A DNA stretch of 25,712 nt from a virus: positions 1 through 25,712 of IMG/VR virus record IMGVR_UViG_3300020471_000893. One strand, written 5' to 3'. Made by a program: the position numbers and the translations under genes. Shown here in pieces: positions 22,092 to 25,712 of the stretch. The first letter of the stretch is position 1. Every line of letters starts with the position of its first letter. Under the pieces are notes generated by a model. It ran no database searches, was not told the DNA's origin, and saw nothing but the letters and a program-made list of their open reading frames with translations.

Positions 22092-22450
22092 TATTCTTCC
22101 TCTAATATACGTTCTGCAATGTTAGGTTGAAACATTTGGTTCCAATTTGCGTGCATAACTTCTAGCTCCTCAAATGTAGCTATGAAATCTCCTGCATACA
22201 AATTATTTAATGTTTGTTTTTCGTCATTATCTAAATTAATAGCGTGCATATCAAATAAATCTTTCCAGTTATGTACAACGTAGTACCCAATGTTCACGCC
22301 TAACATTTCTAACTCAAAAGAAACACCGCCTCTATTTGGTGTATCATCGTGTTGTGGATGAATTACTAGGTTCGTAATTCTGTTACGTGTGATTTCTGGA
22401 AGATAATCTAATATAGCTCCTGCACTATATGTATTTGTTTCCGTCTTCAA
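22091..22450 (-). CDS. Unknown protein, TTG start
   Basis: 119 residues from TTG 22450 with AAGGAGAGA upstream. It is a mixed alpha/beta sequence: ITNLVIHPQHDDTPNRGGVS and LEMLGVNIGYYVVHN. It ends RILEEE, again encoding GAGGAAGAA before the next ATG. No family recognised. A perfect 11-bp inverted repeat lies in its leader. Confidence 0.6.
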   Translation of the reverse strand: MKTETNTYSAGAILDYLPEITRNRITNLVIHPQHDDTPNRGGVSFELEMLGVNIGYYVVHNWKDLFDMHAINLDNDEKQTLNNLYAGDFIATFEELEVMHANWNQMFQPNIAERILEEE

Positions 22451-22482
22451 TTTATCTCTCCTTTTTATTATTGAAAAAACAT

Positions 22483-22524
22483 ACTATATGTAGCATATCT
22501 ATTGCTAGACATACTACATATAGT
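22483..22524 (-). promoter_or_regulatory. 11-bp inverted repeat in leader
   Basis: ACTATATGTAG (22483-22493) and CTACATATAGT (22514-22524) are perfect complements with a 20-nt loop, 20-30 nt before the ribosome site of the TTG-start gene at 22450. It is a hairpin or operator. Confidence 0.5.
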
Positions 22525-22534
22525 GCTAGTTCTC

Positions 22535-22954
22535 TTATTCTTCTTCTGAAGTATAAGTGAACACGTTATCGACTTTTGTTGGTGCTTGCCATATATCAAG
22601 AATATTTAACTCATTCTTGTACACTGCTTTACCAAAACTATCGGTATAGTTATTACTTTGCAATTTTGCACGTATCATAAGCCTACCGAATGGTCTTGGT
22701 TGTTCAGCATTATGGTTAGCTTTAAGAAATGCTTCGATTTCATCTACTAACTCATTGCCATATGCAACACAAGTTTCACTAGCTTGCTTATTTTGTCTGC
22801 CGTCAGCAACAAACTTTATACCATTGATAAATTTGTTACCTGTTTTGCTAGAAACACCAACTCTAGGACTACCGTCAGTAGTCACTGTTGTTAATGCACC
22901 TGTAAGTATCACTTCGTTTACGTTCGATAGTGTACCTGCGTACTGTTTTAGCAA
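22535..22954 (-). CDS. Single-stranded DNA-binding-like protein (OB fold)
   Basis: 139 residues from TTG 22954 with AAAGGAG 8 nt upstream. The early strand NEVILTGALTTVTTDGSPR, the middle NKFINGIKFVADGRQN and the late strand GRLMIRAKLQSNNYTD, then YKNELNILDIW, follow the SSB order of OB-fold strands, and the C-terminus is acidic (TYTSEEE), like SSB tails that recruit partners. It would coat single strands during replication and recombination with the Rad52-like protein. No strict SSB signature is present, so the call is by pattern. Confidence 0.65.
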   Translation of the reverse strand: MLKQYAGTLSNVNEVILTGALTTVTTDGSPRVGVSSKTGNKFINGIKFVADGRQNKQASETCVAYGNELVDEIEAFLKANHNAEQPRPFGRLMIRAKLQSNNYTDSFGKAVYKNELNILDIWQAPTKVDNVFTYTSEEE

Positions 22955-23016
22955 CGTGTAGCTCCTTTCCGTATCGTACTTATTTTTCTGATACTTTATA
23001 TTATCGATATAAAAAC

Positions 23017-23073
23017 TTATGGTCGGTCGGCGGGCTTGGCCCGTATTGGAACAAGCCGACCGGCCTTACTCAT
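23017..23073 (-). promoter_or_regulatory. Stem-loop element with TTCC-N5-GGGC, copy 1
   Basis: A three-way junction: outer stem of 10 bp (23021-23030 with 23056-23065, one G-U), arm CGGGC-TTG-GCCCG (23031-23043) and small arm TTG-GAA-CAA (23046-23054, plus-strand letters). On the minus strand TTCC (23051-23048), 5 nt, GGGC (23042-23039). An 18-codon ORF (MSKAGRLVPIRAKPADRP), coupled by ATGA to the upstream gene, also spans it. It lies about 65 nt upstream of the SSB-like gene. Confidence 0.55.
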
Positions 23074-23195
23074 CCAGTGAGTATTTCTATCTGTTCTTGT
23101 GGATATCTATGTTTATAAGCTGTATAAATTTTGTCTTCGTCGTAATCAAAGTCAAATGCTTTAACAAACTTATTATTTATATATACCAAATACAC
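23070..23195 (-). CDS. 41-residue protein, GTG start
   Basis: GTG 23195 has AAGGAGAGA upstream. It encodes MYLVYINNKFVKAFDFDYDE and then a helix (YTAYKHRYPQEQIEILTG). It looks like a compact beta-hairpin plus helix. No family recognised. The stop overlaps an 18-codon ORF through the stem-loop element downstream. Confidence 0.5.
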   Translation of the reverse strand: MYLVYINNKFVKAFDFDYDEDKIYTAYKHRYPQEQIEILTG

Positions 23196-23217
23196 ACTCT
23201 CTCCTTCTATGTATTAA

Positions 23218-23273
23218 CCAACACTCTCCCTTCAAAACCTAATTGTTATGCAATTATGGTGTTAAAGTGTTGG
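23218..23273 (-). other. Inverted repeat with inner hairpin
   Basis: CCAACACT (23218-23225) and AGTGTTGG (23266-23273) enclose a perfect AATTG/CAATT hairpin (23241-23245, 23251-23255). It lies just upstream of the ribosome site of the 41-residue protein gene and is another leader hairpin of this strand. Confidence 0.45.
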
Positions 23274-23341
23274 ATAATAGATATGTTCAAGGTCCGCAAA
23301 CTAATTTACACGCTGGACTTTCAACTTGGATTATATATTTA

Positions 23342-23446
23342 TTATTTTTTCCTAGGTCGCCCATTGGGCTGGCCCAATTGGGAAAGGGCGACCGAACGCC
23401 AATGTCTTGGCGAAACTTGCTTTTTATCTAAGTAGAACTTAGCCAT
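23342..23446 (-). CDS. 34-residue basic peptide ending GRPRKK
   Basis: Starts by TAATG coupling to the gene at 23446-23604. It encodes MAKFYLDKKQVSPRHWRSVA followed by LSQLGQPNGRPRKK. The end resembles an AT-hook (GRP core with basic flanks), so DNA binding is possible. The 3' half of the coding sequence is also the stem-loop element at 23355-23393. Moderate confidence that it is translated. Confidence 0.45.
   Translation of the reverse strand: MAKFYLDKKQVSPRHWRSVALSQLGQPNGRPRKK
23355..23393 (-). promoter_or_regulatory. Stem-loop element with TTCC-N5-GGGC, copy 3
   Basis: Outer stem GGTCGCCC/GGGCGACC (23355-23362 with 23386-23393); inner arm ATTGGG-CTGG-CCCAAT (23363-23378), then TGGGAAA unpaired. 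Minus strand TTCC (23384-23381), 5 nt, GGGC (23375-23372). An adjacent hairpin CGCCAA/TTGGCG lies at 23397-23412. Confidence 0.55.
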
Positions 23447-23604
23447 TAATAATTCCCTTCTGCTTTTCTATCTTGCATTTCATCATATTCCTCATTCATT
23501 AAACTTACGTCTAATAAGTCTTTTAACCTAATATGATATGGTCTCTCTTTGTTCCATTTATCAAATAAAAACCAACTTATTATTATTTTTAACTTTCTTA
23601 ACAT
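23446..23604 (-). CDS. Small protein with N-terminal amphipathic or membrane helix
   Basis: 52 residues, ATG with AGAAAGGATATT upstream. The N-terminus MLRKLKIIISWFLFDKWNKE is basic then hydrophobic and aromatic, suited to membrane association. The rest is charged (MNEEYDEMQDRKAEGNY). No family recognised. A three-way-junction element sits directly in front of its ribosome site. Confidence 0.55.
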   Translation of the reverse strand: MLRKLKIIISWFLFDKWNKERPYHIRLKDLLDVSLMNEEYDEMQDRKAEGNY

Positions 23605-23618
23605 AATATCCTTTCTAA

Positions 23619-23656
23619 GCAAGCGGGCCTTGTGCCCTTGTCGGAACGACGCTTGC
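23619..23656 (-). promoter_or_regulatory. Stem-loop element with TTCC-N5-GGGC, copy 2
   Basis: An almost fully paired three-way junction: GCAAGC/GCTTGC (23619-23624, 23651-23656), GGGC-CTTGT-GCCC (23625-23637) and GTCG-GAA-CGAC (23640-23650), with only TT unpaired. Minus strand TTCC (23646-23643), 5 nt, GGGC (23637-23634). It ends 3-4 nt before the AGAAAGGAT ribosome site. Confidence 0.6.
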
Positions 23657-23695
23657 GTTCTCTCCGTCTTACTTTGCTAATTACTTTTTTTTAAG

Positions 23696-23741
23696 AAAAA
23701 AAGACAAATGGTAGCAACTATCTCTAATTACTACCAATGTC
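23696..23741 (-). terminator. Rho-independent-type terminator
   Basis: On the minus strand GACATTGGTAG (23741-23731) pairs with CTACCATTTGTC (23714-23703), one base bulged, followed by seven T (complement of 23702-23696). It stops the transcript of the zinc-ribbon gene at 23792-23989. Its stem resembles that of the other terminator at 20151-20216 (shared CTACCA). Confidence 0.75.
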
Positions 23742-23791
23742 TTAGTTAGGAAAACTGATTGAGAGAGTGTCTCCTAAACTCCCGCTAAGCA

Positions 23792-23989
23792 TTACTCAAC
23801 GCTATGTTGTGCTATTCCGCAAGGTGCGCAAAGGGTTTTATCCCAAGTCTCACGACTGTCCCAGTCTTGGAACTTTTTGCTAAACCAAGAAGTAACGAAC
23901 TTAAAATTAGTTCCTAACTTTTTAGTTTCCTCACAAGAACGACAAACATATGTTTTAGCTTTAGCTTCTGTAGCTTCTGCTTCAGACAT
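23792..23989 (-). CDS. Zinc-ribbon protein, first gene of leftward block
   Basis: 65 residues, ATG after AAGGAGTATGATAT. The Ala/Glu-rich N-terminus (MSEAEATEAKAK) is followed by CRSC (16-19) and, 36 residues on, CAPC: a four-Cys zinc ribbon with basic/aromatic residues between (NFKFVTSWFSKKFQDWDS). As the first gene after the divergent control region, with its own palindromic leader and terminator, it is a good candidate for an early regulator or host-takeover protein. No family name can be given. Confidence 0.65.
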   Translation of the reverse strand: MSEAEATEAKAKTYVCRSCEETKKLGTNFKFVTSWFSKKFQDWDSRETWDKTLCAPCGIAQHSVE

Positions 23990-24039
23990 ATATCATACTC
24001 CTTATGATTTATATTGTGATGCACATTTATGTGCATAGA

Positions 24040-24073
24040 CACCCCCACGAGTGCCCGCAGTGGAAAAAGGGTG
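24040..24073 (-). promoter_or_regulatory. Stem-loop element with TTCC-N5-GGGC, copy 4
   Basis: CACCC/GGGTG (24040-24044, 24069-24073) stacked on CCAC/GTGG (24045-24048, 24060-24063). Minus strand TTCC (24065-24062), 5 nt, GGGC (24056-24053). The usual GGGC/GCCC arm is missing, so this copy folds differently. It lies upstream of the 23792-23989 gene; the palindrome 24019-24036 is between them. Confidence 0.45.
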
Positions 24074-24645
24074 GCTCACAATAAAATCATAGAGTATGTA
24101 TGTCAAGCAGAATGAGACAGAAAACATAGTTTGTTGCTTGTGAAACTAAAAAGGACTGGGACATAGCACAACATACACTCTCTCATTCTCTTGTTTTAAA
24201 CATATGTTTATATAATGTATATATCCATACAAAAGGGTATCAATTTAATCTATATGGGTCCATATAAATTTGTATGGATATATTCTTATAACATATGTTT
24301 ACAAACAACTACATACCTTGTATGTAGAGATTTATATGGGTAGTAATATGTCATATATCTATGATATATGTCATATATCTTTGACCTACCCATTTAAATC
24401 TTTGTCTGTCATCTATTTAACGTATGTCATTAAAAATATGGTGGTAATTCTATAGAACGTAAGTAGTCATTGGTGTTCTGTAGTCTTATTGGGCAGGGGC
24501 GGGCATCTTTTTTATAGGTCTTAATAAGAGTTTTTAACAGTTCTTGGGTACTTAATTTGCGTTTCTACGTTACACTATTACGAGTCTTAAGCTTTCTGCC
24601 TCCCGATGGCACCTTCACCTGTTTCTGTTTAATTGCTCCTAGTGT

Positions 24646-24675
24646 TTGTAATATACGATACTCTAGCACTATAAT
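24646..24675 (+). promoter_or_regulatory. Promoter for terL
   Basis: TTGTAA (24646-24651), an 18-nt spacer and a consensus TATAAT (24670-24675), about 37 nt before the ATG. AGGAG follows at 24696-24701. This is the best sigma-70-type promoter seen in the window. Confidence 0.55.
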
Positions 24676-24712
24676 AAAATCTACGCAACCATCTACAGGA
24701 GATTAGATTTTT

Positions 24713-25712
24713 ATGCCAAATTTAGTGTGTGTGGCACCTAATTGTAAAAAGAGACTATCAGGCAAGCAACGTAAATTTTGTTCAGAACAATGTAATAAAA
24801 GAACCTGGGCACAAACAAAGCGTCATAATAAGAAAATTGATGAAAAACCAATTAACCAGACTTATAAATCTGACGAAGGCGACTACGCAAGTGTACGTAG
24901 GGGCAAACATTATGAGGAATTCAAAGCTTTATATGCAGAATCCCTAGCCCAGGGCGACATTACCGTTATTGGTGTGGCTAATGTTTTAGATGTTAGTTCC
25001 GCTACGGTATCTAGAATGCTTGCAGCATACAAACTAGACGAAGTTACAGCAACAAAGCAGTATGATTGGACGCAACCTGAAGAAGCAACTGAGAGTTTAA
25101 AAAATTTTTCTAGCTTCCGCTCTAAGTACTTTGCAACGGAAACTGGAGAGAAATATGAAACTGCAGATTTTCACGAAAACTGGATTAATAGTATCCTTAA
25201 TGCTATAGACGAAGGTAATGAATTATTAATATTAAGCCCCCCAAGACATGGAAAGACAGAACTGTTAATACATTTTGCTGTCTATCAGATTATGTTAAAC
25301 CCGAACATACGTATCATGTGGGTTGGTGGAAACGAAGATATTGCAAAGAATGCTGTTAGTTCTGTATTAGACCACCTAGAGCAAAATGAGAGATTAATAG
25401 AAGACTTTTGTGGTCCAGGAAAAAACTTTAAACCTGAGAATAGGTCAGGAAAGAACTGGTCTCAAAATCAATTTACTGTAGGTACAAGAACAGTACCCGG
25501 TATTAAATCACCAACTATGGTTGCAGTAGGTAAAGGTGGAAAAATATTATCAAGAGACTGTGATTTAATTATTGCTGATGACATTGAAGACCATCAAACA
25601 ACAATGCAACCTGGTGCAAGAGAAAACACTAGACAATGGTGGACAACAACACTTTCATCAAGAAAAGAGGAACATACTGCTGTAGTAGTAATTGGTTCAA
25701 GACAACACTCTG
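24713..25712 (+). CDS. terL: Terminase large subunit with N-terminal zinc finger and HTH, 3' end missing
   Basis: 333 codons are visible. The ATPase part has Walker A SPPRHGKT (175-182), Walker B DLIIADD (284-290) followed by E, and VVVIGSRQHS, the equivalent of the conserved GTRxH strand of TerL proteins. The nuclease domain lies beyond the window. Unusually, residues 1-115 precede the ATPase: four Cys (6, 11, 23, 27) in a short zinc finger of FCS type, then a basic linker and a helix-turn-helix (about 83-107, DITVIGVANVLDVSSATVSR). This resembles a fused small-terminase-like DNA recognition part. It drives DNA packaging. A promoter and AGGAG lie upstream. Confidence 0.9.
   Translation, partial: MPNLVCVAPNCKKRLSGKQRKFCSEQCNKRTWAQTKRHNKKIDEKPINQTYKSDEGDYASVRRGKHYEEFKALYAESLAQGDITVIGVANVLDVSSATVSRMLAAYKLDEVTATKQYDWTQPEEATESLKNFSSFRSKYFATETGEKYETADFHENWINSILNAIDEGNELLILSPPRHGKTELLIHFAVYQIMLNPNIRIMWVGGNEDIAKNAVSSVLDHLEQNERLIEDFCGPGKNFKPENRSGKNWSQNQFTVGTRTVPGIKSPTMVAVGKGGKILSRDCDLIIADDIEDHQTTMQPGARENTRQWWTTTLSSRKEEHTAVVVIGSRQHS

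Larger units (their letters stand above)
24000..24712. promoter_or_regulatory. Divergent control region between leftward block and terL
   Basis: No convincing gene. Contents: palindrome ATGCACAT-TT-ATGTGCAT (24019-24036); stem-loop element copy 4 (24040-24073); an imperfect inverted repeat of about 32 bp (24198-24233 with 24269-24300) centred on TATATGG-GT-CCATATA; TACATAC-CTT-GTATGTA (24310-24326); an imperfect 15-nt inverted repeat (24329-24343 with 24386-24400) enclosing two 13-bp direct repeats; and the terL promoter near 24646-24675. The interval 24401-24640 shows nothing clear apart from a G-run cluster near 24490. It likely serves as operator and promoter region; an origin or packaging site is possible. 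Confidence 0.65.

Noticed and set aside
23019-23435. Plus-strand ORFs across the stem-loop elements
   Set aside because: They run antisense through short leftward genes and terminator-free hairpins. Their residues over the two elements look alike only because the RNA elements share sequence.
23620-23693. Arg-rich ORF through stem-loop copy 2 (minus strand)
   Set aside because: The only possible start is ATT without a ribosome site; the fully paired three-way junction explains the sequence better.
24002-24079. 25-codon GTG-start ORF through stem-loop copy 4
   Set aside because: No ribosome site, no coupling, and it crosses an evident palindrome; likely chance.
24488-24505. G-run cluster (GGG, GGGG, GGG) as a G-quadruplex
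   Set aside because: Only three G-runs are present, short of the four needed; no partner strand structure seen.
24560-24625. Possible tRNA on the minus strand (CTTAAGA loop-like sequence)
   Set aside because: There is no T-arm GTTC motif and no acceptor pairing, so it is not a tRNA.

Overview
The window is a piece of an AT-rich tailed-phage genome. It starts inside a virion gene and ends inside the large terminase gene. No integrase, excisionase or lysogeny repressor was recognised, so a lytic phage is likely. The gene content (a common marine-virus virion protein, a FAD-dependent halogenase, a DUF5675 protein, CobS/CobT-like ATPase and VWA proteins, a Rad52-like annealase) resembles uncultured marine phages. 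The r1t-type holin and a TTTTSTTLP linker in a secreted protein suggest a low-GC marine actinobacterium such as Ca. Actinomarina as host. That host call is inference only.

Layout. (1) 1-10356, plus strand, late genes: virion protein, glycine-rich tail adhesin, unknown, halogenase, small membrane proteins, a secreted Glu-rich protein, a two-helix membrane protein, two tiny Cys-rich ORFs, DUF5675, a large unknown protein, an r1t-like holin and three basic proteins. Most neighbours from position 3972 on are coupled by TAATG overlaps. (2) 10379-10429: a hairpin between the two convergent blocks. (3) 10409-23989, minus strand, probably early/middle genes: small zinc-binding proteins, a lysozyme-like transglycosylase, HTH proteins, Rad52-like annealase, metallophosphoesterase, an AAA+/VWA pair, a ParB-like protein, an Api92-like protein, an SSB-like protein and many very small ORFs. 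No DNA polymerase, helicase or primase is present. (4) 24000-24712: a divergent control region rich in palindromes, with a promoter for the rightward terminase gene. (5) 24713-25712: terL with an unusual N-terminal zinc finger and HTH-like segment.

The most unusual material is non-coding. Two gene-free stretches (14761-15194 and 19794-20220) each carry two arrays of an exact 5-nt period. There are 11, 11, 12 and 13 units of NNWSC on the plus strand, which read as G(G/C)(A/T)-N2 on the minus strand. This is the geometry of RNA sites for ring proteins such as TRAP, although no TRAP homologue was recognised. One array abuts a 73-nt tRNA-like element whose acceptor and T arms are intact but whose anticodon arm does not fold.

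Separately, at least five stem-loop elements upstream of minus-strand genes share TTCC-N5-GGGC (minus strand) while their outer stems differ in sequence but keep pairing. This looks like an undescribed cis-acting RNA family. All patterns were found by eye; no search or folding program was run.
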